This document shows, piece after piece, positions 10,301-19,860 of a DNA stretch of 22,213 nt (its first letter is position 1; every line of letters starts with the position of its first letter). Origin of the DNA: Lingula anatina (taxonomy: Eukaryota > Brachiopoda > Lingulata > Lingulida > Lingulidae); the NCBI RefSeq assembly GCF_001039355.2, contig NW_019775828.1:3008-25220 (forward strand), read 5' to 3'. The notes below the pieces were generated by a model. That model was given only the letters and a program-made list of their open reading frames with translations, was not told the DNA's origin and did not search any database. The translations under genes and the position numbers were made by a program.

Positions 10301-10653
10301 TCACGTTCTTTTTCTGTTTTGTTATATGACCTTACCTTGTGGCGGCAACATCGTTATAGACTCTATCCGCCCATTCCGGCCACCAAAAGAGATTTTAAGC
10401 CATTTAAACAAGTTACTTGCTATAAAATAACCAGTCACTTGTCACTTACCACATCTCGGAGAAATGGCAGCAATACAGAGTAGCTCACGCTAACGGCAAT
10501 GTTGGAAAGTGCACCGTTCATTAAGGTGAATTTCTGCCGGGAACTCAGCTTGAGCAACTTGCCTCCTGTATTTACTTTCTCACTCCTTCCCTCCTTCTCA
10601 TTCTCTATCTCCTCCCCCCTTCCCTCCTTCTCATTTTCTATCTCCTCGTTCAT
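4136..10653 (-). CDS. Gene A: SLC18B1-like MFS transporter, 12 coding exons
   Basis: Spliced on the minus strand from 10653 to the TAA at 4136-4138, the 12 exons give an open frame of 498 residues; human SLC18B1 is about 456. What I see: a charged N-terminus of about 45 residues, then helix 1, an MFS loop motif GSQLSRVGARR after helix 2, a motif C-like GLGHVLGPLIGG in helix 5, a mirrored GSFIGPFIGAA in helix 11, and a cytosolic tail with TLLLPP. From the family: SLC18B1 is a DHA1-type H+ antiporter of acidic vesicles that moves polyamines such as spermidine and spermine. Substrate here is inferred only. Every intron is GT-AG and every phase joins. The start is the first ATG in the exon 1 frame; an upstream non-coding exon is possible because CAG precedes the open frame at 10690. 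The same-strand neighbour is gene B, its tandem duplicate. Confidence 0.9.
4440..4545. repeat. CA/TACA-rich microsatellite in gene A intron 11
   Basis: Alternating ACAC and ATAC units, for example ACATACATACGTACGCACAT and CGCACACACATACG. A related but more broken stretch sits in the same intron of gene B (12740-12850), so the repeat predates the gene duplication. Confidence 0.85.
4758..4851 (-). CDS. Gene A exon 11: helix 11 and start of helix 12
   Basis: 94 bases, phase 2 to 0, acceptor GTTTAAG, donor GTAAGT. Encodes SFIGPFIGAAIVEHNPFS and ends LTGLCLGE. The SFIGPFIGA motif mirrors motif C of helix 5. A 66-base run covering its 3' half is identical to gene B. Confidence 0.9.
5114..5188 (-). 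CDS. Gene A exon 10: loop 10-11 and start of helix 11
   Basis: 75 bases, phase 2 to 2, acceptor ATTGCAG, donor GTAAGA. Encodes SHGLPDNIVTYGNLSAIFDT then SMGLG. It is below 30 codons, so it is easy to miss, but it is needed to bridge exon 9 to exon 11 and corresponds to the GLSTLGLVSGLFS segment of SLC18B1. Confidence 0.85.
5497..5531 (-). repeat. 35-bp copy of part of exon 9 in intron 9 of gene A
   Basis: Matches exon 9 bases 5567-5601 at 31 of 35 positions with an exact 70-bp offset. It reads like the ACINVAV.AD segment of helix 10, but has no donor after it, so it is a broken tandem duplicate. Gene B has the same echo at 15288-15322 and a shorter one at 13956-13977. Confidence 0.85.
5555..5650 (-). 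CDS. Gene A exon 9: helix 10
   Basis: 96 bases, phase 2 to 2, acceptor ATTTCAG, donor GTAAGT. Encodes TAWGVILGNCLSGIG and ends VAVLADCVNEAV, matching the glycine-rich helix 10 that ends in the PEILSCAHENG region of SLC18B1. Its 3' part is echoed in the next intron at 5497-5531. Confidence 0.88.
5874..6226. mobile_element. MITE-like element with perfect 24-bp terminal inverted repeats
   Basis: Left arm 5874-5897 and right arm 6203-6226 are exact reverse complements; the core reads TTAAAGGGATAATAACTCTT. The 353-bp interior codes for nothing I recognise. The ends TTAA-AGGG...CCCT-TTAA would allow a TTAA or TA target duplication, so the superfamily is open. I could not align it to the same intron of gene B. 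Confidence 0.75.
6231..6257 (-). repeat. Copy of the exon 8 3' end and donor within intron 8 of gene A
   Basis: Matches 6398-6424 (end of exon 8 plus donor) at 24 of 27 positions. On the minus strand it reads CAAGGGGTAAGTATCATT against CAAGGGGTAGGTATCATT at the real donor. It lies directly beside the 353-bp inverted-repeat element. Confidence 0.75.
6415..6521 (-). CDS. Gene A exon 8: helix 9
   Basis: 107 bases, phase 0 to 2, acceptor TTATAG. Encodes a helix with LMIITGLVVTALSFTFIGPW and ends LFPNNKG. The donor is the weaker GTAGGT, because in-frame TAG follows directly. The 3' end and donor are repeated at 6231-6257 with a stronger GTAAGT. Confidence 0.87.
7009..7072. repeat. AAT-rich low-complexity tract, gene A intron 7
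   Basis: Runs of AATAATAAT and AACAATAAT interrupted by single changes. It is absent as a clean repeat in gene B intron 7, where the same position is A-rich. Confidence 0.8.
7112..7222 (-). CDS. Gene A exon 7: helix 8 and loop 8-9
   Basis: 111 bases, phase 0 to 0, acceptor TTTACAG and donor GTAAGC. Encodes VDSSVQGNHIMIGLAFALCG and ends with LFGYITDKS, which corresponds to the LFGLLSDK segment after helix 8 in SLC18B1. Confidence 0.9.
7601..7734 (-). CDS. Gene A exon 6: central loop and helix 7
   Basis: 134 bases, phase 1 to 0, acceptor TTCACAG and donor GTAAGC. Encodes SSDYGQLIKLAKIPAIPLEH followed by a helix with WVGYIGLSALSPTLGGHYES. It corresponds to the WKLIALPKV...LDPTL region of SLC18B1. 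Confidence 0.88.
8250..8418 (-). CDS. Gene A exon 5: helices 5 and 6 with motif C
   Basis: 169 bases, phase 0 to 1, acceptor CTCTAG and donor GTAACT. Starts GFLETFAGLGHVLGPLIGG, which matches the ETFxGLGxxxGPxxGG block of SLC18B1 and is the antiporter motif C of helix 5. A second hydrophobic helix follows (PLTIITATVAFFTL), then the acidic PTEKEEQ loop. Confidence 0.92.
8839..8986 (-). CDS. Gene A exon 4: helix 4 and start of helix 5 region
   Basis: 148 bases, phase 2 to 0, donor GTAAGT. Encodes FLDACPPGDTF, then a helix with IRVLESIGAS, and ends RDNTATAY. A second in-frame AG acceptor nine bases upstream (at 8996) would add three codons. The first part of this exon is repeated in tandem at 9006-9080. 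Confidence 0.85.
8926..9080 (-). repeat. 80-bp tandem duplication of the start of exon 4 (gene A only)
   Basis: Unit 1 (8926-9005) contains the real exon 4 start and acceptor; unit 2 (9006 to about 9080) repeats it at an 80-bp offset with a few changes. On the minus strand the outer copy reads GTTTTAGTTTTTAAGATGCC, where TAA stops the exon 4 frame, and the copy lacks a donor. Gene B has a single copy, so the duplication arose after A and B split, or was lost from B. Confidence 0.9.
9197..9219 (-). repeat. G-rich tract on the transcribed-RNA strand, gene A intron 3
   Basis: A run of 12 C at 9197-9208 then CAACCCCC gives, on the coding strand, three or more G runs separated by TTGTC and TTGACC. 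Conserved in gene B at 18970-18991. It could form a G-quadruplex (inference). Confidence 0.6.
9311..9328. repeat. Poly-A tract, gene A intron 3
   Basis: An uninterrupted run of A, also present in gene B at 19084-19099 with a different length. Confidence 0.8.
9557..9630 (-). CDS. Gene A exon 3: motif A loop and helix 3
   Basis: 74 bases, phase 0 to 2, acceptor TTTTAG. Begins LSRVGARRCFYTG, completing the loop motif GSQLSRVGARR. The frame requires the donor GTGCGT at 9556; the better-looking GTAAGT four bases further on would put exon 4 out of frame. The protein joins as LAFG|FLDACPPGD. Confidence 0.8.
9860..9955 (-). CDS. Gene A exon 2: helix 2
   Basis: 96 bases, phase 0 to 0, with TTCTCAG acceptor and GTACTG donor. 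Encodes 32 residues starting AVKKGVSLTGAGAILGCYEV and ending TIGSQ, which begins the MFS motif A loop. The EKKGAS...IFGC stretch of vertebrate SLC18B1 corresponds to KKGVS...ILGC here. Confidence 0.9.
10206..10229. repeat. AAT microsatellite, gene A intron 1
   Basis: About seven AAT units, flanked on the right by ATGGCTGTCGGGTTAATACA. The gene B counterpart is more than twice as long. Confidence 0.9.
10450..10653 (-). CDS. Gene A exon 1: N-terminus and helix 1
   Basis: Reads from ATG at 10651-10653 to a GTAAGT donor just below 10450, ending in phase 0 after FLRDV. The frame stays open upstream to 10689 and beyond, but only with a GTG, so the ATG is preferred. The first residues carry an imperfect repeat of EEIENEKEGR. 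The helix 1 segment MNGALSNIAVSVSYSVLLPF aligns with helix 1 of SLC18B1. Confidence 0.85.
10560..10640 (-). repeat. 33-bp coding repeat in exon 1 (acidic N-terminus), gene A
   Basis: Two adjacent copies of a CT-rich unit (plus strand CCTCCTTCTCATT..TATCTCCTC), translated as EEIENEKEGR repeats. The same repeat in gene B (21188-21260) has diverged to EKERRR and NDKEGR. Confidence 0.8.
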
Positions 10654-11410
10654 TTTCTCTTTCTCATTCTGTACAATGTATGTCCCCACACCTGTATGTA
10701 GTTTCCCTCTTACTTATGCGAAAACAGCCAGGGATGGAACTTTCCCTTTTAAGCAATTTCTCACATTACTTGACAGGCCCATCAATCACCCAATTCAGAC
10801 CAAAAGTTTAATGCGCTGCACTAAATAATGCTATAGTACATGACGTAGCAGTATTCGAATCCATTGGTCTGTGTGCTATTTTAAGGCGTGCGTCCCACGT
10901 CTTTGCACGACACTGCAATTATATCTTATTTCTAACAATCGTATATACATGTACAAACTGGGAGTGTGGGACGCATCCTCCTGGATATTTGTTAACAAAA
11001 CTTGCTTTTTTGTATGATAAAACCATAAATAATGTAACCTTATGGATTAACCTTATGCCTTATTTTTAGCATGAAAAAATAAGAAAGGAAAACAGGGGAG
11101 CACGAAATCAACAATCTTCTATATTATACGACTTTGAATAGTATAGAATAGGGGTACTTATTTATCAAATCTACGACGGGCGTATTACTTATTACCACTG
11201 AGAAAGCATATTTATTTCTTTATTATAAAGCACGTATATAAATATATCCGTGATTCTTTAAAACGTGGAGGATAAAGATGAGTTTTGCATTTTTGTTTAC
11301 TTTTTCCTTCTTTGCTTTCGAATTTTTGGGGGTTGGTCTTGATTATTTATAATGGCATATATAAGGTAAGTATAGGACCTTTTAATATTTAAATTGCTTC
11401 ATTTAATCTT
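10654..11410 (-). promoter_or_regulatory. Upstream region of gene A, conserved with gene B
   Basis: Matches 21273-22213 at high identity apart from a 169-bp insertion in gene B and small indels. No convincing TATA box or start site could be chosen. CAG at 10690-10692 (minus strand ATACAG|GTG) could be the acceptor of a 5' UTR intron. Promoter assignment rests on position and conservation only. Confidence 0.45.
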
Positions 11411-12413
11411 ATAAAGCTACCTTGATCGACATGAGTCTTCTCATATGTTTGGTAAAACTGTAACGAGGTTATACCTAAAAATTAATTCATATTTTCTCTA
11501 GAAGGATAAAACATATTTAAAAAGCTTGTACTACTTCTCAATTAATTCCTAATGTTTATAAGAATAAGTATATATTAGTATCGAATAAGTACATGTATTT
11601 CGTACATATGTCTAACAGCTTATTGCACTAATAACATACACGCATAAATGGGAGCAGTTTTACAGAAGTAAAATCCATTTAATGTACATCCAAAGTCATC
11701 AATTTTATTGGTATGTGTTTTCATGATTTATCTTCAGTGTAATTTGGACTCTATGACCTGCAATTCAAATTACTCTTAGACTGTGTTCTAATCGTCTGAT
11801 CGTATAAGCAGGATGGATCCATCTCCGCGGGGATTCTCGCTAAGACGTAATCTATGTAATCAGCTGTATTGTCAGGCGCGCCCCCTCGCAAAGCAAGTAC
11901 ATTAAGTTACGAGGGAGCGTGCCAGACATTTAAGCCGCTTAAACAAAATACAATTTAGCCGCAATCCCTGAGAAGTTTAGGTCGATCCAGCTAGTACGAT
12001 AAGGTTATGGGAACGGGGCCTTTCAGCTGCCAGCTTTTCGACCGATATTCTACGACCGCCCACTTTCTGCTGCATGTCAATCGACATGAAGATTCACTGA
12101 CAAATAGCCTATATTAAATATAATCAGTTTCGCTTAAATGTCCATACACAGTTATTATTTAACACGAGCTGAAATATTTTCCATACCACAAGCTTGTGGC
12201 CAACTTGGACTTCTAGGCCTTCATCAACATGACGTGAGTTGTTATTCACTGACCGCTAGGTAGTATAGCATCCGGGACTCTCTTTATAGCCTCGATCACG
12301 ACATGACGCACGGATTTTAAGATCGCACGTCCCCTGCGAATTTTGGATATATAACGTGTATTGGAGGCAAGAGAGTGAACCCTGGACTAAAAGTCGAATT
12401 ACAATTCCCAATT
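11411..12413. other. Spacer between gene A upstream region and gene B 3' end, no gene seen
   Basis: AT-rich, with a GC-richer patch near 11815-12060. Apart from the inverted repeat at 11870-11928 I see nothing to annotate. The gene B 3' UTR should lie at its right end. Confidence 0.55.
11870..11928. repeat. Imperfect inverted repeat, 22-bp arms, 15-bp loop
   Basis: Left arm starts TGTCAGGCGCGCCCCCTCG; right arm (reverse complement) starts TGTCTGGCACGCTCCCTCG. Arms 11870-11891 and 11907-11928 pair at 18 of 22 positions. Could be a hairpin or the ends of a small palindromic element. Confidence 0.7.
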
Positions 12414-12635
12414 CTAGTTAGAACTGACGTCATCATTAGGCATATATTTTTCTGGCTGCACGTATTGACTCTGTATTATCGGGCAAGGGGTTGGCGGCAG
12501 TAGCAATGTTTCCTCGGCGTTTTGTGTGTCACTGTTACTGGCATTATCACTTTCAATGCTGCTGTATTCGGACCTGTTACGCCTCCTTGTGAGTACTGCA
12601 TAAACTACCGCACAGTATAGAACAAGGAGACCAGC
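12414..12635 (-). CDS. Gene B exon 12: helix 12 end and longer C-terminal tail
   Basis: 74 codons including TAG, acceptor TTTTCAG. Starts AGLLVLYCAVVYAVLTRRRN, then a serine/asparagine-rich tail with NAEETLLLPPTP and QYVQPEKYMPNDDVSSN. EETLLLP fits an acidic dileucine-like sorting signal as seen at the end of SLC18B1 (inference). The region corresponding to the last 11 codons is untranslated in gene A. Confidence 0.9.
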   Translation of the reverse strand, partial: AGLLVLYCAVVYAVLTRRRNRSEYSSIESDNASNSDTQNAEETLLLPPTPCPIIQSQYVQPEKYMPNDDVSSN

Positions 12636-15600
12636 CTGAAAACGAACATACATATTACGTTAAAATAGTTCACAGAGGCCATGGTCGTCTCTATACACTA
12701 AAATTGTGATTTACATAACGACATCTGCGACCCCCTAATATACAATGCAAAGACGTACATGCACACACATACACGCACTGTTCATAAACACACACTACAT
12801 ACACTGTACATACAAGCACATTTACACATACGCAACAGTCTGAAAACAAACACACTAAAATAGATAATATGGTCATAAATAGAGGCAGCTTCTGTTTGCC
12901 GTATCATTGTGTGGATTTTTGTATTTCTTTTTACTTCCTTTTTTGCCTTCGTTTATTGAAAATGTGATGCAAATAAAGATTTGAGGCCCCTTTCACAAGG
13001 ATGTGTTTCAAGTATATTTTCCGTTTTGTCTTGCCAGTACCTACTTCTCCCAGACAGAGCCCCGTAAGGACTGCCGATAACGTGCTGAATGGATTATGTT
13101 CCACGATTGTTGCTCCAATAAGCGTCCCGACAAAATTCCTTAAATGTAAATAAAATATTGAAAGGATTGTTTTGTATGATATAAAGATATTCAGAATTGA
13201 AGGTTTATATTGTCACGCTTTTAGCTACTGTTCTGTCCACTGAATTACGGTTTTANTATATTATCGGGTAATCCGTGGAACCTGCAATAATATTAAATAT
13301 ATTGATTAGGTTAAATTATCTCAACTATCACAATAAAAAAGAGCAAGATCGAGTATACGAACCTAATCAATGATAAGTCTCATGGCGTACACAACAATGT
13401 ATCAAAAATGCTCAACTAACAAAATAAGAACGTGATATATAATAAATCCTTTTATAATTTTGTTATCTTTTCATAACAAAAAGGAATGAGTTACTCAGTC
13501 TTGCTATCATGTGAAAGTTTCGCGCCCTGCTAAATGAATGTTTGTTGATGAGTTTAGAATCTCAACTATCACAATGAAACGTGACAACAGTATAATATCA
13601 AATAAGACAAAGATGGGGTGAAACATGCTCCACTAACACAGCGAGACGTGAGAACTGTATTGGCGCACGCAACAATACGTCAAGCCATACTCATCTAACA
13701 AAAAAGAAATGTAATAACCGATTAATTCTAATATTATAGCATATCTATAAATCTGAAGCAGAGTTGATTTTTTAAAAATTTTGTTATTTATTAACTGAAA
13801 TGAAAAAAAGTAAAAATAAGCCAGTTTAGTAATGGTGTAGAGAAATTTCTCATCCTTCTGAATGAATGCTGAATGTTTTTACTAATCATGTTACAGAGTG
13901 GGAAACAGAAGATAAGGCCCAGTAACCAATCTTACCACTCCCATGATTTTCTTTCACAATCCGCCATGACGGCTACAAAACTTCGAAAAATCTGGATTAT
14001 AATACTACACACACTGGACAAAAGAAGTGTCACCCCTACAGAACCAATACTATGGGGGAGATGACTGTGGAATGATAGGCTCCTGGTATCATTTTATTAA
14101 CATCAAATTTTACAAAAAATCACAAAATGAGAACAAAATATACATTCTACCAAAATATGCAGTTTCAAGTCCAAAATTAATACTTAGTGGCATAGCCACG
14201 TGACCTAATAATAGGTGCCAGTCTACGAGGCAAGGATTCATATAATTGTCTGATGCGTTCAGGGCTAATGCTGGCCCAAGCATGAGACACTGAATATAAC
14301 AGAATTTCTCTGCTGGAGAGACGGGCATTTGTCAAAAAAGTTTTGACATATCATTCCACACATTTTCTATTATGTTTGCATCCGGACTCTGGGCAGGCCA
14401 CATCACCCTGCGAATGTCCTGTTGGTCAAACCAATCATCAACTGCTCTGGGCCTGTGACAAGGAGCATTGTCATCCTGGTGAACAAATGGATAATTCCTG
14501 ACACCAAACATGTTAGTAATAGATGGTAGCAACCCTGACTCCAAAACATCGATATATTTCTAGTGATTCATGTTTCCATCAACAACTATCAATTCGCCCA
14601 CGCCATGGATGCTGATGCAAATATATATAGGACCAATTGTCATGGACTGTCCAGTTCCAGATCCTTTTGACCCTAGTTCACTCTACGTTGCCTGTTTTGT
14701 AACGATATAAGAGGTTTCAGTCTTGCTACCCTGCTGTACACACTATGAGCATGTAACCGACGCCTAGCAATTTTCACAGACACATTCTTATGTGTGAAAT
14801 TGTTCCACTGTGTTGTCAACTGACAAGCAGTGTCGAACTTTGACAACCTGGACATCAAAGTCAGTCGTCGGTCTTCACGACCAGTAGTTTTTCTTGGACG
14901 ACCCATCAGAGACAATTTGTCTCTTGATCCAGGGTTTCTATACCGAGACCAGACCCTCTGCACGGTTCTGACTGAACAATTCAACTGTATCGATATTCTG
15001 ACATTGCTTATATTTCGCCTTGCACCTATAACCGTAAGATAATTGCCTGGGTCTTGCCATATTGGAGGAAGACAGGAATAACATTTGCTGTACGTGTACA
15101 AGACCAACAATACAATTCCATGGTATAGCGGATTTATACTCATTAGTCGCATTATAAGTAGACCAGGCTGCCCAAGATCTGCCTACTTTTATTACTCTGA
15201 GTTAGGGGGTGACACTTCTAATAATACTCAACAGAGAGGAATGGGGCACAAGACCCTCACAAATCTTCCAACTTTTCGACGTCCGCCATAAAATCCGCCA
15301 TGGCAGCTACATTGATATAAGCTAATTCTAATTGCACGTAACTTACACGGCTTCCTTTATACAATCCGCCAAGACAGCCACATTGACACAGGCGTTTCCA
15401 ACTCCATTTAAACATTGCCCCAAGTAAACTCCCCATGATGCTCTGAAATCCAAAATGTACAATATTACTGCATACATACAGATAAGTTTATAGCTGATCT
15501 TAAATAGTTTAGGGCGAGACATAGCCTCCTCGGGACATGGGGGAGGGAGGGGGGGGGGAGGGAGGGAATCTATTTTTATCAAGATGTAACTTGCTGAAAA

Positions 15601-18600
15601 TGGTTGTCAAACCTTTATAATTTGTTTTTAACTGATGTTATAGATTTAAAAAGCCACGCATAAGTTGCTTTTTTGTTTTTTTTTATTTCCCACAGAAACC
15701 AATGATCATTTTGCATTACCTGGGTCAAATATGAGCACATATGAACTGTGGCTGCCACGAAGTTTGGTTATAAGTTTGGTTATAAAAGGGGTGTTTCTGA
15801 AGATGAGATCTGACCTAGCGCTCCACCAAACTATTACTAAAGCCATACCAAGACAACTCGCGTTGTTTGTAGTACCAAATAACTGCACTCAATGAACTGG
15901 GCTTCAGGGAACCAAACATTGCCAGAGAGCTTTGGGTTTCAAGGCCACATATTATGAGACTAGTTTTTACCCCGAGAAGAGCTTCGACCCGCAGTGTAGC
16001 TTCTGACAGATTCACAGTTTGACACAATTTGACGTCAGGTTCTGTTCGCGTTATCATGAACATTGCCAGAAGAACCCACACGAAAATTGCCACTGTCATG
16101 GGCTCATCGTTTGATAGGCCTATCCCGCCAAACTTTGAACGGGAAATAGGTCCAACATGGCAATATGCCACGAATAATGGCCAAGACACCTATGTGAACA
16201 CGTTACCATATAGCATTAACCACGGCTACGCAAACTCAAAACAGAAACCTAAGAGACGTGCACTGAGAGCATCTGGTCTTCCTAGCTGAATCTACGTTCC
16301 TACTCTACCCATGAGATGGCCATATGCGAATGCGTTGTTTTTCTGGAGACCATATTTAACAAATGACTGAACTTATCTCTAGACTGCTCGTGTTTTGTGT
16401 TTCTTTGTGCTTCTTTTGTATGTTTTTCAGCTGTTGTATATGCAAAGATAACAGAGCCCTTACATGTAGACGTTTGCGACTGAATCCATAAACTTGAACA
16501 TTAGTTGTGACAGGTATGAACAACAGTGTATTTCATTCCTGTTTTTCGAAATAGAGTAATCGATTACAACATTGCAACATTTAGCACAGCAACAGCATAT
16601 TTTAAAGAAATGTCTTCATGGTTCTTAAGTTATGGCATTGGTACCTACCCCTTGCCGTTTGGGAATAGGTGAGTGAAGGGTGCCCAGGGTCCAATGAGAG
16701 TTAAGGCTACGGCCATGACGATGAGTCCCAAGATTATTATTACCTTACACTGATTCTATAAGAAAAACAGGACATTTATTTAATATATCTTTGGAAGTTT
16801 ATACTCATTTGTATGCTTTGGAACTATAGTTTTGCTGTGAAACTTTCACCAGGTGAGGTATTAAATTTAGTTGCTATTATGCGACTTTAGACCAAACGAA
16901 ACATATTACAAAAAAGAGGAAAAATAATGATTTTCATAAAATAATAAAGAGAATTTTAAAATAAAAACTAAAAAGAAAAACAGCTTACGTATTTGTCTGT
17001 TATGAAACCAAACAATAGTACCGAGCACGTGTAAAAGGTCCCAGTCAGAGAAAACGCCAAACCGATCATGATATGGTTGCCTTGAACAGAGGAATCTACC
17101 TGTAAACACGACAGTAATTTAAAAAAAAAACTGAAAAAGGAAAGACATATTAAAAAAAGAATGAAATATAAAAAATGCTAAACGACATATTGGAAATTGA
17201 TTTAAAAGCAGAAAACATGTTCGTTACTTTTTAGTTACCTACGTTTCACAATAACGTAATTATAAAGTATCTTTTCACTAGCATTAGAATGACAGTGCAC
17301 TCTTAGTCAGATATCTTACATTCTGTAAATGGCCTCCTAGAGTGGGACTTAAAGCACTCCAGCCAACATATCCTACCCAAACGGCTACTTGTTCTAGATG
17401 TATGACCGGTATCTTTGCTATTTTAATTAGCTGTCCGTAGTCTCTTGGTATATCTGTGAATAAAAAAGGCCAACAACTGATATGAAATTAAATTTCAGAC
17501 TTCAAGGAGGTAATGGACGTGGGAAGTATGATGTAACACTAACAGGTTATTCTTTGCGTGCACAGTATATATCTCCATACATATTCTGGCGAAGTGACGG
17601 TGATTCTGATCCACCATCTTCCTTCATATTTCTCGACCAATCTCCTTAGCTCTGGAGGCTTTAAAGTCGCCTGCATGTATTCTGTAAGTTACGTTGTAAA
17701 GTATTTTCTTTCTCTTTTCACCCTTTTTCTTCTAACATCCTTTTAACTTCCACTATGTTGATTAGTTCCCATTCATGCCATGATCAGTGGGTTTTGCTTG
17801 CATCATGACAATATATAGAATAATTAATTTATCTTATACATTCTTTCAGATCTTTTGTTTTCTTTAATGTGCATGGTACACATGATTACTGCAATTACGT
17901 GGTCGTAATTTGATGAATAAACATAAATTACCTACTTTCGGAACCTGGCCATTTGTTTTATTCAATGCTCAGATACATATTTGACCCTTATTTGGATTAA
18001 GAACTGGCGCTATCTTGTCAAAGAGGCAAAAGTTTCAATAACTCATCAGGCAACTTAGCAATACTAACTGTAACAAGTTACCTTGCTCTTCTTTCTCGGT
18101 TGGTAAGGTAAAAAATGCTACAGTTGCTGTGATGATCGTCAGTGGACCCGACACGAAGAACGGCAGTCTAAACCCTCCCAGTTGATAGAGGCCGCCACCG
18201 ATCAAGGGGCCCAAGACGTGACCAAGTCCTGCAAACGTTTCCAAGAACCCCTAGAGTAGAATATTGAAAGAAATATTTAACTGAATCAAACCGCTTTTTT
18301 ACAAGAAATAATGAAGCAAATAAAGACAGAATGTTTTAATTACCTGTTTTTGCATGCTACAATGAAAGTATAATTTCATTGATTAATATTCGCTTTTTCA
18401 AAAATATGTGCTGTAGACGAAAAGCCATCTTTGTATATAAGACAATGTCAAATGCTTTGGCAATGACATAAAATATTGATACGATATTATTATGATATTA
18501 ATACCATCAAGTAGTACAAAGATGAAACACACGACTGAAAAACAAACTTAATGCATGCTTACCTGAAAAACTTTTATAATCCATACAACTTTAAGGACAA

Positions 18601-19812
18601 CTTATAGGAATACCTAATAAATTTATTTCTAACAATGGTTTTAAGCATTTCGAACCAGCATCAATGAGTTAATGGTAGCTGTCTACTTACATATGCTGTT
18701 GCTGTGTTGTCTCTAAACTCCCTCGTTGCTAGGGCAAAGTTGGACGTGAAAGACATGGAAGCACCTATTGACTCTAGGACACGTATTGATATAGCAAGGG
18801 CAAGAAAAGTGTCACCGGGAGGGCAGGCATCTAAAAAACTAAAACATATTTTATATGTAAGTTTTCTCTTATGTATTGTTTTCTTTAATGTGCATTTTAA
18901 ATAGCACATTTGGCCTTATTTATATATAATTGTTTGAAGAATGGTCAATTATGAAACTTCCCCGGTCAACCCCCCCCCCCCGACAACCCCCTCTTTCCAA
19001 GAAAGAAAATAAACTGCTTTTGAATTCTATCTATTTGAGTCATTTATATATTATTTGAAGATTTTTCTGTTCTGTGATAATGCAAAAAAAAAAAAAAAAT
19101 GTTGAAATGGCCATTCTGGTCGACACTTTGGTCACGCTTTGCACATTTTTGGATAGGGCATACCTTAAAAGAGGGGGGGGGTGCTAAAATGTTTTTTCGC
19201 TATGTTAAATTTTAACGCACATTGTATGTATATAATCAAACGTTTGAAATTCATAGAAGCGACAAAAGGCCCAATGTCGACCATAGCTTACGTACCCAAA
19301 AGCTAGTGAACTAACACCTGTTACAAGCGCCCCGGTGTAGAAACAGCGTCTCGCTCCTACGCGAGATAACTAAAACAAAATGTGAATAGCTTGAAATTTT
19401 CAATATTCCCAGTTGTTAAACAAGATCCGTCTTATTATTTATAAACGCTGGCTAAGGTTTTTAGAAACAAATTTATTGAAGGTCAGGCCTAGGTGGAATA
19501 CATTTTAATTTTAATTATAAATATCATTAAAATCTAGAAAAAAGATCATTACTGAGCAGTAACCAACAAGCCAACAGTACCTGTGAACCAATAGTAAGGG
19601 AACAGCAGAACAAGGCCACCTCGTAACACCCAAGGATTGCCCCTGCTCCAGTTAGAGACACGCCCTTTTTCATTGCCTGAGGAAAAAATACAAAGAACAA
19701 AGAACCTGACGTAATAGATAATGCTAGTGTCCGTGGCGTGCTGGTCGTCTTAACCTCGTCGTGGATCGTTAACTGACCACGAAACTGAAAACGAGTCGAC
19801 TTTTATAATACA

Positions 19813-19860
<48 letters not shown>

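Noticed and set aside
10651-10689. Start of genes A and B at the upstream GTG (10689, 21308)
   Set aside because: GTG is not a usual start in animal nuclear genes and an in-frame ATG follows 12 codons later; the extra codons are probably 5' UTR.
10499-10828. Plus-strand ORFs rich in Ser, Phe and Leu over exon 1 (and 21118-21372 in gene B)
   Set aside because: Antisense of the acidic repeat-bearing N-terminus; low-complexity translation of CT-rich DNA.
10845-10865. TATTCGAATCCA, resembling the B box of a tRNA gene (also near 21650)
   Set aside because: No matching A box, acceptor stem or anticodon arm can be formed around it.
12425-12432. TGACGTCA palindrome (CRE/ATF-like), also at 4118-4125
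   Set aside because: In gene B it lies in the last codons of the open frame (DDVSS) and in gene A just after the stop, so shared ancestry of exon 12 explains it better than a regulatory site.
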